DNA of 64,000 bases from the NCBI RefSeq assembly GCF_017104715.1, contig NZ_JAAGPI010000023.1, positions 62,001 to 126,000 on the forward strand, written 5' to 3'. A program made the translations under genes and the position numbers. Origin of the DNA: Burkholderia sp. Ac-20365 (lineage in GTDB: Bacteria > Pseudomonadota > Gammaproteobacteria > Burkholderiales > Burkholderiaceae). The notes under the pieces are model-generated. The model did no database searches. It was not told the DNA's origin and saw only the letters and a program-made list of their open reading frames with translations. Below, one piece after another: positions 53,070 through 61,692 of this stretch (positions within the stretch are counted from its first letter, which is position 1; every line of letters starts with the position of its first letter).

Positions 53070-53507
53070 TCAGGTCATGGCTTTGATACGGGGCACCCAC
53101 GCGTCGACGCCCTTCTGGATCAACCTGAAGGCATCGTAAAAGCGTGTAACTGGCTTCCGGTATGGATCGGGCACGTCGAAGCGTTCTATTTCTCCGAGAC
53201 GGAATACCTTCCCCGACGCGCACGGATGGCGGCGCACAATCTCGTGCCTCTGCGAGGCTTCCATGGCGAGAATCAGATCGCAGTTGCTGACGAGTTCGAG
53301 ATTGAGCAGTTGTGCACGATGCCCGGCAATGTCGAGTCCCGACTCTGCCGCGACGCGTATTGCAAGTGGATCGGCACACGATCCCGCCATTGCGTCGAGA
53401 CCGGCCGAATGCACCGCGACGCCGCCAAGCTTCCCGTCGAGGAGGTATTGCGCCATGGGGCTGCGGCAGATATTGCCGGCGCACACGACCAGTATCGTCT
53501 TGATCAT
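53070..53507 (-). CDS. wzb: Low-molecular-weight protein tyrosine phosphatase Wzb
   Basis: 145 residues. Active-site P-loop VVCAGNICRSPMAQYLL (C-x5-R-S) near the N-terminus and the general-acid loop DVPDPYRKP near residue 117. It dephosphorylates Wzc so that polymerisation cycles. Its start overlaps the wza stop by four bases (ATGA). Confidence 0.94.
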   Translation of the reverse strand: MIKTILVVCAGNICRSPMAQYLLDGKLGGVAVHSAGLDAMAGSCADPLAIRVAAESGLDIAGHRAQLLNLELVSNCDLILAMEASQRHEIVRRHPCASGKVFRLGEIERFDVPDPYRKPVTRFYDAFRLIQKGVDAWVPRIKAMT

Positions 53508-54664
53508 TTGCTTACTATCGCGCCCGTCAATGCCGCATTTATCGCAGGCAGCAGCAGGCTTAGCACACGGGAAAAGCGCACGAGTCCATTCGCGTCGACA
53601 TAAACGACGTCGCGGGGATTGAGTTCGAACTGATTCGCGAGAATCATCGAAACGGGAGACTTCGCTTCGAGACGGAACACCTTCAGATCTGCGCTCATCG
53701 AATCGCGAATCACATACACTTGCGATGCATCCGCTGTCGTGTTGTTCAGGCTGCCTGCCTGCGCGATCGCTTCACTCAGCGACAGGCGTCCGCTTCGCAT
53801 AGGCACGGCCTTGACCGGCTTGTTCACTTCACCCATCACGAAGACGCCGTTTTCTTCGCGCGCCAGGACACGAAGAAGATCCCCGTCCTTGAGCACGATC
53901 CGCGCGGGATTGAGTCCCTGTTCGAACATTCCCGTGAGATCCAGCCGATAGGAATGGCCCGCACGCACCAACACGATTCGACTCTGATCGGCCGTGGATG
54001 AGAAACCGCCCGCCCTGTTGACGGCGTCGTAGAGAGTCATCGGAATATCGTTGACGGGCAGCGTGCCCGGCGCGTGCACTTCGCCGTCGATATAGACCTG
54101 CCTCGCACGAAAGGAAGCAACGCGTACGGTAACCTGCGGCTTGACGAAAACCCGGCTTAGCGCACTGGCGAGTAGCCGTTGAACCTGCTCGGGTTTCAGG
54201 CCTTCGGCGCGAATCTGGCCCACATACGGAAAGTCGAGGTTGCCGTCCTGGTCGATAACGAATCCGGGGATGGGATCGGCGGGCCGCGTCGTCGTTTGCC
54301 CCGTTGGGATTTGCGCCTGCGCCAGCTCGGGATGATCCCAGACCGTAATTTGCAGCACATCGCCCCTACCCAGCGTGTAAGGCTCCGGGCTCGTCAACAG
54401 ACCTTGCGCCAGACCTGAATTGACGTGTTTCAGATCCTCTTTCATCCGTGCAATCAGCGCGGCGTCTATATCCGTGATCTGCACGGAGGACTCCTGCGCG
54501 CCAGGATGACTCTCTGCCTCGCTCGTCGCGGATCCCGCGGATGCGCTCATCTTCATGCCCGGCGCCATTGCACAACTGGCCAGCCCCGCGCATGCCACAA
54601 CGAGCACTGCGAGTCGGCCACATAGCGCAGCACCCTTGCGTGGCACATCCCAAACCGCTTCCAT
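53504..54664 (-). CDS. wza: Polysaccharide export outer-membrane lipoprotein Wza
   Basis: 386 residues. Signal with lipobox LASC (lipid Cys about residue 31) when ATG 54664 is used; GAGGG lies just before it. Poly_export domain: YTLGRGDVLQITVWDHPELA and FPYVGQIRAEGLKPEQVQRL (about 110-190), then two SLBB domains with YIDGEVHAPGTLPV and VFVMGEVNKPVKAVPM. It forms the export channel with Wzc. First gene of the leftward EPS operon; its promoter must lie in 54665-55173. Confidence 0.94.
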   Translation of the reverse strand: MEAVWDVPRKGAALCGRLAVLVVACAGLASCAMAPGMKMSASAGSATSEAESHPGAQESSVQITDIDAALIARMKEDLKHVNSGLAQGLLTSPEPYTLGRGDVLQITVWDHPELAQAQIPTGQTTTRPADPIPGFVIDQDGNLDFPYVGQIRAEGLKPEQVQRLLASALSRVFVKPQVTVRVASFRARQVYIDGEVHAPGTLPVNDIPMTLYDAVNRAGGFSSTADQSRIVLVRAGHSYRLDLTGMFEQGLNPARIVLKDGDLLRVLAREENGVFVMGEVNKPVKAVPMRSGRLSLSEAIAQAGSLNNTTADASQVYVIRDSMSADLKVFRLEAKSPVSMILANQFELNPRDVVYVDANGLVRFSRVLSLLLPAINAALTGAIVSK

Positions 54665-55173
54665 CTGTCTACCCTCGTCTCTGCACACCCAGTCGCCCGA
54701 CAAGCAAACGCATCACGTTCCCGGCCCGCCGTCTGACACCAGACGACACGGCGCAGCAGAGCGGACTGCGATCGACGACGCCTTCGCGTCACGCGTGTCA
54801 GCGAGCCGGAAGCATACGAATCCCTCCCCCGGATTTCCGGCCAATACCCGAACCGTTTTCGCCAATTCCCATCTCATATTTCGAAACGTGGATGGATCCA
54901 CAAGCGATGCGCATAACCACTTTCTTACCAAAAATGCAACCAGGAGGAACTCTGAGAGATAATGTCGGTCCATCTGGGGACGTGCGGCGGTTCCCTGGCC
55001 GGTTTCCCAGCGGGCAAAAGCCTCAGAGACCACCCGGAACCCGGCCAGCCGGCCGCGCCAGCCCTTTCAGGCCTATGCCTGCCGGGCCGCATACGCACCA
55101 CGCATACCTCACCCGTTTCCCGCCTCATCGAAACCGCGCTGCGCGCCGTTCGCGCACCGTTTCAGGAGGCGTT
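54665..55173. promoter_or_regulatory. Divergent control region, wza operon / opgC
   Basis: 509 bases without a credible gene, though one frame is open throughout and joins opgC. It should contain the EPS operon promoter. A near-palindrome GTGGATGGATCCAC (about 54891-54904) and a short GTCTG-ACAC-CAGAC dyad (about 54727-54740) are visible. Neither can be assigned. Confidence 0.4.
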
Positions 55174-56292
55174 TTGCCGAAAAAACGCATGCAGACATCA
55201 AAAAACCGTCTGATCGAGCTGGACTTCTTCCGAGGGCTGGTTCTTCTTTTTATCGTCGTCGACCACATTGGCGGCAGCATCCTGTCGCGCGCGACGCTGC
55301 ACGCGTACGCGCTGTGCGACGCCGCCGAAGTCTTCGTGTTCCTCGGCGGATTCGCTACAGCCACGGCTTACGCGTCGCTGGCAAGGCGCCACACGGAAGC
55401 CGACGCGCGCAACCGCTTCTTCAAGCGCTCACTCGAGCTCTACAGGGCGTTTCTGATCACGGCCGTCCTGATGCTGCTCGTGAGCGCGGTGATGAGCGCA
55501 TTCAGCATCGACGCGCCCAACATGGCCACGACCGATCTCGACGACATGATGGACACGCCCACTGCCGTCCTGCGCGACATCCTGCTGTTCCGTCGTCAGC
55601 CATATCTGGCGTCCGTTCTGCCGATGTACGCGTTCTTCGCGTTCGCGGTGCCCGCCGTCCTGCCGCTCGCGCGCAGCAAGCCCTGGCTGCTGCTCGCCGG
55701 CAGTCTCGCCGTGTGGGCCATTGCGCCGTCGATGCTGCCGCATCTGCCCGTCGCGGAAGACGCGCAATGGGATTTCAATCCCTTCGCGTGGCAGCTGATG
55801 TTCGTGCTGGGTGTGATCGCGCAGACGCAGCCTGTCTATCAACGCGCGAGCGCGCATCGCTATGGCTGGCTGGTAACGGTGCTCGCCTGCGGCATCGTCG
55901 CGGCGGCAGCGTGGTTCAAGCTGTTCGTGGAAGCGGGTCCGCTCGACAGCAGCCTGAAGCAGAATCTGTCGTGGCTGCGCGCGATGAATTTCCTCGCGAT
56001 CGCATGGATCGTGGCAAATATGGTGCGCATCGGCTGGGCGCGCACGCTTGCGCAGCGCCTGCCGTGGATCGGGCTTGTCGGCCGCAGAGGGTTGGTGTGC
56101 TTTGTCGCAGGAACGGTGATTTCGCTTGTCGTCGACTCGCTGCTCTATACGGCCACCGACGGCTATCTGAACGTGCCGCTCGGTCTGCTCGCCGATGCCG
56201 TCGCAATCGGCTCGCTGCTCGCAGTTGCAAAGGTTTCGGTGCCGATCTCGCGCGTGCTCACGCTGCGTCTGCGCGGATCGGGGCCGGCCTGA
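55174..56292 (+). CDS. opgC: OpgC-domain integral membrane protein
   Basis: About 372 residues with some ten membrane helices, acyltransferase-3 superfamily, OpgC type: IELDFFRGLVLLFIVVDHIG at the N-terminus, then CDAAEVFVFLGGFATATAYA, and a C-terminal VGRRGLVCFVAGTV. OpgC succinylates osmoregulated periplasmic glucans in Rhodobacter; relatives may act on other glycans. TTG 55174 sits four bases after AGGAGG, while ATG 55189 is about 20 bases from it, so I favour TTG. The long open frame upstream (to 54541) is judged non-coding. Divergent from the EPS operon, it may acylate that polymer or a periplasmic glucan. Confidence 0.8.
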   Translation: MPKKRMQTSKNRLIELDFFRGLVLLFIVVDHIGGSILSRATLHAYALCDAAEVFVFLGGFATATAYASLARRHTEADARNRFFKRSLELYRAFLITAVLMLLVSAVMSAFSIDAPNMATTDLDDMMDTPTAVLRDILLFRRQPYLASVLPMYAFFAFAVPAVLPLARSKPWLLLAGSLAVWAIAPSMLPHLPVAEDAQWDFNPFAWQLMFVLGVIAQTQPVYQRASAHRYGWLVTVLACGIVAAAAWFKLFVEAGPLDSSLKQNLSWLRAMNFLAIAWIVANMVRIGWARTLAQRLPWIGLVGRRGLVCFVAGTVISLVVDSLLYTATDGYLNVPLGLLADAVAIGSLLAVAKVSVPISRVLTLRLRGSGPA

Positions 56293-56337
56293 ACGGCGCT
56301 ACCGGCCGCACCCAAAGACACGCGTGGACCCGGTTGA

Positions 56338-57423
56338 TTAACGCTCGACCCACTCGGTCCACAACACCATCAGCACCGTCATCAGCGCCGGGCCGACGAA
56401 CAAGCCGAGCAGCCCGAACGTCTCCGCGCCGCCCAGAATCCCGAACAGCACGAGCAGAAACGGCAGCCGCGCGGAGTTGCCGATCAGCACGGGCCGCACG
56501 AAGTGCTCGGCGACGAACGCCACGACAAACCCAAACACCGCAAGACCGATCGCCGGCATCAGCGCGCCCTGCTCGATGAAAAGCCAAAGTGCCGCGCCAC
56601 AGAACACGATAGGCGCGCAAAACGGCAGCATCGCGGCAATCGCGGTCACGAAACCGAGCAGCGCCGCGTGCGGCACGCCCGTCAGCATATAGGCGAGCAG
56701 CAGCAGCGCGCCCTCGCCGATCCCGACCACCACCAGCCCCGACACCGTGCCGCGCACGGCCGCGGCCATCCGTTCGACGAGATGCATGCCGTCGTAGCCG
56801 AACGCACGCCGCACGCCCTTCATCAGTTCGCCCGACAGCTTGGGCCCAGCCTGGAAGATCACGAACAGCGTGACGAGCATGAAGCCGAACAGCATCAGCG
56901 CATGCGCGGCACGCGCGCCGAAGTGCCGCCCGAATGTGACGACGGCACCGCCGTGCAAGCCCTTCATCGCAGGCGAATCGCGCAGCGGCTGCGCCAGGTT
57001 GTCCTGCCACCAGCTCGCAATTTGCGCCGCGCCCCACGGAAGATGCTGAACGAAATCGGGCAGCGGAATGCCGTTTTCCTGGACGTTGCGCGCCCAGTCG
57101 ATCACGTCGTGCGCCTCAGCCGCCGCCTGCGCAATGCCGATCCCGACAGGCAGCAGGAACACGAGGCCGATCACGATCGTCAGCACGGTGGCGAGCAAGG
57201 TCGAACGCCCCTTGAACATCTTGTGCTCTTCGATCCGGTGAAACGCCGGCCACAGCGCGATCGCAATCACACAGGCCCAGGCGATGGCCGGCACGAAGTC
57301 GCGGATCACCCAGATCGCCAGCGCCACCATCACGGCATACAGGCCGACGGACGCGATCCGCTGCATCTTGCGGCGATTCGGCATGTCGGCCTCGGATGGA
57401 ACGTCGGGCGGGCGCTGGTTCAT
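56338..57423 (-). CDS. AI-2E-family transporter (PerM/YdiK type)
   Basis: 361 residues with about eight hydrophobic helices. The central hydrophilic part and the C-terminal pore block (FCAPIVFCGAALWLFIEQGA, then FVGPALMTVLMVLWTEWVE) are those of the AI-2E/PerM family. ATG 57423 follows GAGGT at proper distance; an in-frame ATG at 57486 lacks support. Family members have been linked to AI-2 export, Na+/H+ exchange or are unassigned, so the substrate is open. It converges on opgC. Confidence 0.85.
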   Translation of the reverse strand: MNQRPPDVPSEADMPNRRKMQRIASVGLYAVMVALAIWVIRDFVPAIAWACVIAIALWPAFHRIEEHKMFKGRSTLLATVLTIVIGLVFLLPVGIGIAQAAAEAHDVIDWARNVQENGIPLPDFVQHLPWGAAQIASWWQDNLAQPLRDSPAMKGLHGGAVVTFGRHFGARAAHALMLFGFMLVTLFVIFQAGPKLSGELMKGVRRAFGYDGMHLVERMAAAVRGTVSGLVVVGIGEGALLLLAYMLTGVPHAALLGFVTAIAAMLPFCAPIVFCGAALWLFIEQGALMPAIGLAVFGFVVAFVAEHFVRPVLIGNSARLPFLLVLFGILGGAETFGLLGLFVGPALMTVLMVLWTEWVER

Positions 57424-57801
57424 GTGACCTCGTAAGTGGATTCGATGCGTCGTCAACAACCGGCCATCGCATGACGATGCGTGCAATGTCCTTCAGCGGA
57501 TCTGAGCATGCGCAATGCCGGAGCACACCCGCCGCTGGCTGCCGAACCGTTCATCTTAAAGGATGACGCTCACGCCCGTAGGGCACGGCATCTGATCCAG
57601 CCCTTTTCCGCCTTTCATACAACAGTTCGTTGCATATTTGTATGTAATCGATATGACAGCCCGCAAATCGGCTTATTACCGTTCCCGTGCATGGTCGCTA
57701 TCTCATTATTGCGGAATCGGGAACAGTGTTTCTACGCGGGCACAATGGCTCTCACGCGCGCGCGGGACTACATTCGGCACACCACAACTACGGAGCCGAC
57801 C
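57424..57801. other. 378-base intergenic region
   Basis: Divergent spacer between the AI-2E-family gene and the DUF3331 gene. GGAG sits nine bases before ATG 57802. Otherwise I see no gene or strong repeat. Confidence 0.35.
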
Positions 57802-58089
57802 ATGACGACCTTGGAGTGTTTGCCGTTGACGGGCGCCAACGGGTTGCGCATCGAGATTCTCGAGCACTCTGACACGACGCTGGTGATCCGCTGGGTCGAA
57901 CCCGGCCGCTGCCATTACGGGGAGCAGCGCTGGCGCCGCCGCTCGGCGCATACGTCGGGCACCTGCGCCGTTTCGCGCCGCAAGATCCGCCGCGGCGATG
58001 CCGTCTTCAAGCCGGCCGAACGCCCCGCTCCGGCCAACGCCTCCGCGATGATCGCGGCCGAAGTGCTCGAACACGCGCTCGCCGCATAA
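57802..58089 (+). CDS. DUF3331 protein
   Basis: 95 residues, the usual size of DUF3331, a small cytoplasmic family found mostly in Burkholderiales with no known function. Core: TLVIRWVEPGRCHYGEQRWR then RRSAHTSGTCAVSRRKIRRG and DAVFKPAERP. ATG 57802 follows GGAG; the frame extends to 57481 without support. It may be followed by a weak terminator. Confidence 0.85.
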   Translation: MTTLECLPLTGANGLRIEILEHSDTTLVIRWVEPGRCHYGEQRWRRRSAHTSGTCAVSRRKIRRGDAVFKPAERPAPANASAMIAAEVLEHALAA

Positions 58090-58108
58090 CCGACGTTTCT
58101 GGCAACAA

Positions 58109-58138
58109 TCGGGAGCGGGAGTTCCCGACGGGGTTTTC
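58109..58138 (+). terminator. Weak hairpin after the DUF3331 gene
   Basis: TCGGGA, eight bases, TCCCGA then CGGGGTTTTCC. Short stem and short T-run, between two convergent genes. Confidence 0.4.
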
Positions 58139-58141
58139 CAT

Positions 58142-59077
58142 TCAGTCTGCCGCGTGCCCGGCAAGGAACCGGCACACCTCGCGATGCATCCATTGCACGC
58201 CCGGGCTCGTCGCCAGTGCCCGCCACGATCCATGCACGAGGCCGACGCCGACAGGCGCGTGCGCCTGCCCTCCCGCCGCGCGAATGCGTTCGGCGAACAC
58301 GCGCGCGTCGTCGCGCAACGGATCGTGCTCGACGCCGATCGCAAGCGTCGGCGGCAATCCCTCATAGTGTGAGGTGTCGAGCGGGACGGTCCATGCGTGA
58401 TCGCGCGCCCTGTCGCCCCAGTACAGCGCGCCGTAGCGCCGCACATCGGCAAGCGTGAGCATCGGCGCAGTGGCTTCCGTATCGCGCGCGGGCAATTGCG
58501 GCTCGATGCCGAGCATCGGATAGACGAGCGCGACGCCGCGCACGCCCTTCACCCCCTCGTCGCGCAGACGCAGCGCGACGCTCGCGGCAAGCGTGCCGCC
58601 CGCACTGTCGCCAGCCAGTTGCAGAGAATGCGGCAACTGATCAAACGGCAGCCTGCCGTCGAGCGCGGCACGCGTGACTGCGAGGCAATCGTCGTGAGCG
58701 GCAGGCGCGGGGTGTTCGGGCGCAAGCCGATAATCAACGGCCACCACGTGCAGCCCCGTATCCGCGGCGATGCGCGCCGTAATCAGGTCATGACTGTCGA
58801 GCGATCCGACCACGAACCCGCCGCCATGAAAAAACAGCACTGTGCCCGTCGATCGCGTGCGCTGGGCAGGTGCATAGAGACGCACATTGAACGTGTGGCC
58901 ATCGGGCGAGGTGAACGGCGCGTCATGAGTCGTGACGCCGCTGGGTAACGGCGGCGTGAAGGCCGCGGCTGCGCGTGCATAGTTCGCCCGTTGATCGGCG
59001 AGCGTCGACGCGGCGCGATCGTCCGGATAGAAACGCGACATGCGTTCGATGAAGGCAATCATCTCCGGTTCAAGCAT
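58142..59077 (-). CDS. Alpha/beta hydrolase (HSL family), candidate acylcarnitine hydrolase
   Basis: 311 residues, hormone-sensitive-lipase family esterase: oxyanion motif FFHGGGFVVGSLDSHD (about 79-94), nucleophile elbow LAGDSAGGTLAAS with Ser near 154, and the catalytic His in GLVHGSW near the C-terminus. It is the last gene of the carnitine operon, 65 bases after cdhB. In Pseudomonas a short-chain O-acylcarnitine hydrolase gene (hocS) holds the same place, so this enzyme may free carnitine from acylcarnitines. That assignment is from context; sequence alone says esterase. Confidence 0.82.
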   Translation of the reverse strand: MLEPEMIAFIERMSRFYPDDRAASTLADQRANYARAAAAFTPPLPSGVTTHDAPFTSPDGHTFNVRLYAPAQRTRSTGTVLFFHGGGFVVGSLDSHDLITARIAADTGLHVVAVDYRLAPEHPAPAAHDDCLAVTRAALDGRLPFDQLPHSLQLAGDSAGGTLAASVALRLRDEGVKGVRGVALVYPMLGIEPQLPARDTEATAPMLTLADVRRYGALYWGDRARDHAWTVPLDTSHYEGLPPTLAIGVEHDPLRDDARVFAERIRAAGGQAHAPVGVGLVHGSWRALATSPGVQWMHREVCRFLAGHAAD

Positions 59078-59142
59078 GTCGCGCGCTCTCCGCTTTTCGT
59101 TGTCCGATTATGCACACGGTACGCACACGGGCGCCAGCGGCG

Positions 59143-59634
59143 CTACCTGCGCGTTTGCCCCGGCAAACCGATCACGCGCCCCGCGTACTGCGCGGCAGGC
59201 AGCGAGGCTTGAGCATCGACGAGCGCATGCACGCGTGCCTCGACGTCACTGTCGAATACGGCCGAACGCGGGCCGCTGGTGTCGACGTGCAGCAGCATCT
59301 GCTCGCCCGCCGCGACGGGTTCGTCACCGTCACCGGCGTACATTTCGAGGTAAAGGTGCATGCGCTTGGCGTCATGCGCGAGCAGACGCATGTCGACCTG
59401 CACCTTCGTCCCTTCCTTGATTTCGTGCAGATAGTTGATGTGCGCTTCGAGCGTATAGATCGAGCGGCCGCGCGCCTTGCGCACGGTATCGTCGAGGCCG
59501 ATCTGGTCGATCAGCGCATCGGTCGCGAAGCTGAAAATCAGCATATAGAACGCGTCGCGCAGATGGCCGTTGTAATCGACCCACTCGGCGCGCACGACGT
59601 CGTGATACACAGGCAGGTCCGCATGTCGCGGCAT
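59143..59634 (-). CDS. cdhB: Betainyl-CoA thioesterase (CdhB-like)
   Basis: 163 residues, hot-dog fold acyl-CoA thioesterase. The opening RAEWVDYNGHLRDAFYMLIF carries the usual Asp of 4HBT-type enzymes. It then reads IYTLEAHINYLHEIKEGTKV. ATG 59634 is chosen because GGAGA precedes it and the fold starts there; 59679 and 59703 are in-frame alternatives. In carnitine breakdown it would release glycine betaine from betainyl-CoA. In some bacteria this domain is fused to carnitine dehydrogenase; here it is separate. Confidence 0.82.
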   Translation of the reverse strand: MPRHADLPVYHDVVRAEWVDYNGHLRDAFYMLIFSFATDALIDQIGLDDTVRKARGRSIYTLEAHINYLHEIKEGTKVQVDMRLLAHDAKRMHLYLEMYAGDGDEPVAAGEQMLLHVDTSGPRSAVFDSDVEARVHALVDAQASLPAAQYAGRVIGLPGQTRR

Positions 59635-59718
59635 GGCGAATGTCTCCGTCGCGTTGAATGAGGTGCTGTGCGCGGGCATCGCGTTCGATGCCCGCGCAGG
59701 CACAGATATTACGCGAGC

Positions 59719-60684
59719 TTATTCGTCTGCACGCAAACCATGACGCGCTTTCGTTTCGGCAATCGCCGACAGCACGTTCGTGATGCATTCGTCGCGATAC
59801 CGTTCGAGCTGCTTGATCGAACGCTCGCCAACCTGCTCAGCCGTGCCGTCCACCACGCGATCGATCAGCTGATCCGTCAGCTTCGGTGCGACGAGTTTGG
59901 TCCACGGCAACTCCAGCGCGGGGCCGAATTGCTGCATGAAATGGCGCATGCCCGCGTCACCGCCCGCGAGCGTATAGGTGAGAAACGTCCCCATGAAGGA
60001 CCAGCGAATGCCCGCGCCAAAACGGATCGCATCGTCGATTTCGCCCGTCGTCGCGACACCTTCGTCGACCAGATGCAGTGCTTCGCGCCACAACGCTTCC
60101 AGCAGACGATCAGCGATGAAGCCCGGCACTTCCTTACGTACGTGCAGTGGTCGCATGCCGAGGGCAGCGTAGATGCCAATCGCCGCATCGATGGTCGACG
60201 GCGCCGTTTGCTCACCGCCCAGTACTTCGACGAGCGGCAACAGATACACCGGATTGAACGGATGCCCGACGATGCATCGTTCAGGATGCAACGCACGCGC
60301 GTAGAAATCGGTCGGCAGCAAACCCGATGTCGACGAAGCGATGATCGCATTCGGCTTCGCGGCGCGGCTGATCTGCTCGTGCAGCGCAAGCTTCAGTTCT
60401 TCGCGCTCGGGCGCGCTTTCCTGAATGAAGTCTGCTTGCGCGACGCACGCCTCGATTGTCTTCACGAAGCGCAGCCGTTCCTGCGAAGCACCCGCCGCGA
60501 GCCCCACACGTTCGAGCGCGGGCCATGCATTTGCAACGTTGTCGCGCAACTGCTTCTCCGCACCCGGCGCCGGGTCCCACGCGATGACGTCGAGCCCGTG
60601 CGCGAGCGCGCGCGCTACCCAGCCGCTGCCGATTACGCCTGCGCCGATGGCTGCAAACGTCTTGATGTCGGTAATCACTGCCAT
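59719..60684 (-). CDS. cdhA: L-carnitine dehydrogenase
   Basis: 321 residues, 3-hydroxyacyl-CoA-dehydrogenase-like. NAD-binding motif AAIGAGVIGSGWVARALAHG (about 11-30), then GLLPTDFYARALHPERCIVG with HPFNPVYLLPLVEVLGGEQT, and a helical C-terminal domain with FGAGIRWSFMGTFLTYTLAG. The HPFNPVYLLPLVE segment is typical of carnitine dehydrogenases. It oxidises L-carnitine to 3-dehydrocarnitine with NAD+. ATG 60684 is used. It lies 31 bases after cdhC. Confidence 0.88.
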   Translation of the reverse strand: MAVITDIKTFAAIGAGVIGSGWVARALAHGLDVIAWDPAPGAEKQLRDNVANAWPALERVGLAAGASQERLRFVKTIEACVAQADFIQESAPEREELKLALHEQISRAAKPNAIIASSTSGLLPTDFYARALHPERCIVGHPFNPVYLLPLVEVLGGEQTAPSTIDAAIGIYAALGMRPLHVRKEVPGFIADRLLEALWREALHLVDEGVATTGEIDDAIRFGAGIRWSFMGTFLTYTLAGGDAGMRHFMQQFGPALELPWTKLVAPKLTDQLIDRVVDGTAEQVGERSIKQLERYRDECITNVLSAIAETKARHGLRADE

Positions 60685-60715
60685 TGCAGATAATCCTCTG
60701 GAATTGTTCAAAGCA

Positions 60716-61645
60716 TTAAGCGAACTGTTCTGCGGCACGCTTTTCGAGCAGCCGTTCACCGCGTGCGGGCAAGCCTAGTTTCTTGCGGCCTTCCGCCGGC
60801 GTCAGCGCACGGCCGCCAAGCCGTTCGATAATCTCGATAGCGCGCGTGACGAGCGAGCCATTGCTCGCGGGCACGCCCCGGTCGAGCCAGATGTTGTCTT
60901 CAAGTCCCACACGAACATGACCGCCGAGCAGCATCGCCTGCGCGACCATCGGCATCTGCATGCGGCCGATGCCGAAGCCCGCCCATTGCGCGCCGGGCGG
61001 CAGATGATCGACCATCGCTTTCATCGAGGCGGTATCGGCAGGCGCGCCCCATGGAATGCCGAGGCAAAGCTGAAACAGCGGCGGCGCATCGAGCAACCCT
61101 TCTTTCAGTATCTGGTTCGCAAACCACAAATGGCCCGTATCGAAGATCTCCAGTTCCGGCTTCACGCCGAGTTCCTGAATACGTTTCGCGCCCGCACGCA
61201 ATTGAGCCGGCGTCGACACGTAGATATAGTCGCCATCGCCGAAATTGAGCGTGCCGCAATCGAGCGTGCAAATCTCCGGCAAAAGTTCTTCGACATGCGC
61301 AAGCCGCGTCAAGCCGCCCACGAGATCCGTTCCCGCACCAAAGCGCATCGGATCTTCACCAGGACCGATTTCGAGGTCACCGCCCATACCCGCAGTCAGA
61401 TTGATGATGACGTCCGTATTCGCCGAGCGAATGCGATCGACGACTTCGCGATACAGATTCGGATCGCGGCTGCCGCGGCCCGTTTTCGGATCGCGCACAT
61501 GGCAGTGCGCAACCGTCGCGCCGGCTTTCGCGGCTTCGATTGCCGCGTCGGCGATCTGCTTCGGCGTAACGGGAATGGCGGGATGCTTGCCGACGGTGTC
61601 GCCTGCACCCGTGACGGCGCAGGTCACGATCACTTCATGGTTCAT
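60716..61645 (-). CDS. cdhC: Dehydrocarnitine cleavage enzyme (BKACE family)
   Basis: 309 residues, beta-keto acid cleavage enzyme. The zinc-binding pair is in ATVAHCHVRDPKTGRG (about 40-55). NLTAGMGGDLEIGPGEDPMR and GHVRVGLEDNIWLDRGV follow, the latter with the conserved Glu/Asp. It converts 3-dehydrocarnitine plus acetyl-CoA to betainyl-CoA and acetoacetate. ATG 61645 follows AGGA; the frame continues to a TTG at 61696 without support. Neighbours on both sides fix the substrate better than the sequence, since BKACE enzymes differ widely. Confidence 0.88.
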   Translation of the reverse strand: MNHEVIVTCAVTGAGDTVGKHPAIPVTPKQIADAAIEAAKAGATVAHCHVRDPKTGRGSRDPNLYREVVDRIRSANTDVIINLTAGMGGDLEIGPGEDPMRFGAGTDLVGGLTRLAHVEELLPEICTLDCGTLNFGDGDYIYVSTPAQLRAGAKRIQELGVKPELEIFDTGHLWFANQILKEGLLDAPPLFQLCLGIPWGAPADTASMKAMVDHLPPGAQWAGFGIGRMQMPMVAQAMLLGGHVRVGLEDNIWLDRGVPASNGSLVTRAIEIIERLGGRALTPAEGRKKLGLPARGERLLEKRAAEQFA

Positions 61646-61692
61646 GCTTGCAATTCCTATAAGAAGTACTTTTTGTATCTGAGCGTCGATTC

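Noticed and set aside
54541..55173. Upstream extension of the opgC frame
   Set aside because: Pro/Arg/Ser-rich with no resemblance to the family, and a strong ribosome site sits at 55164.
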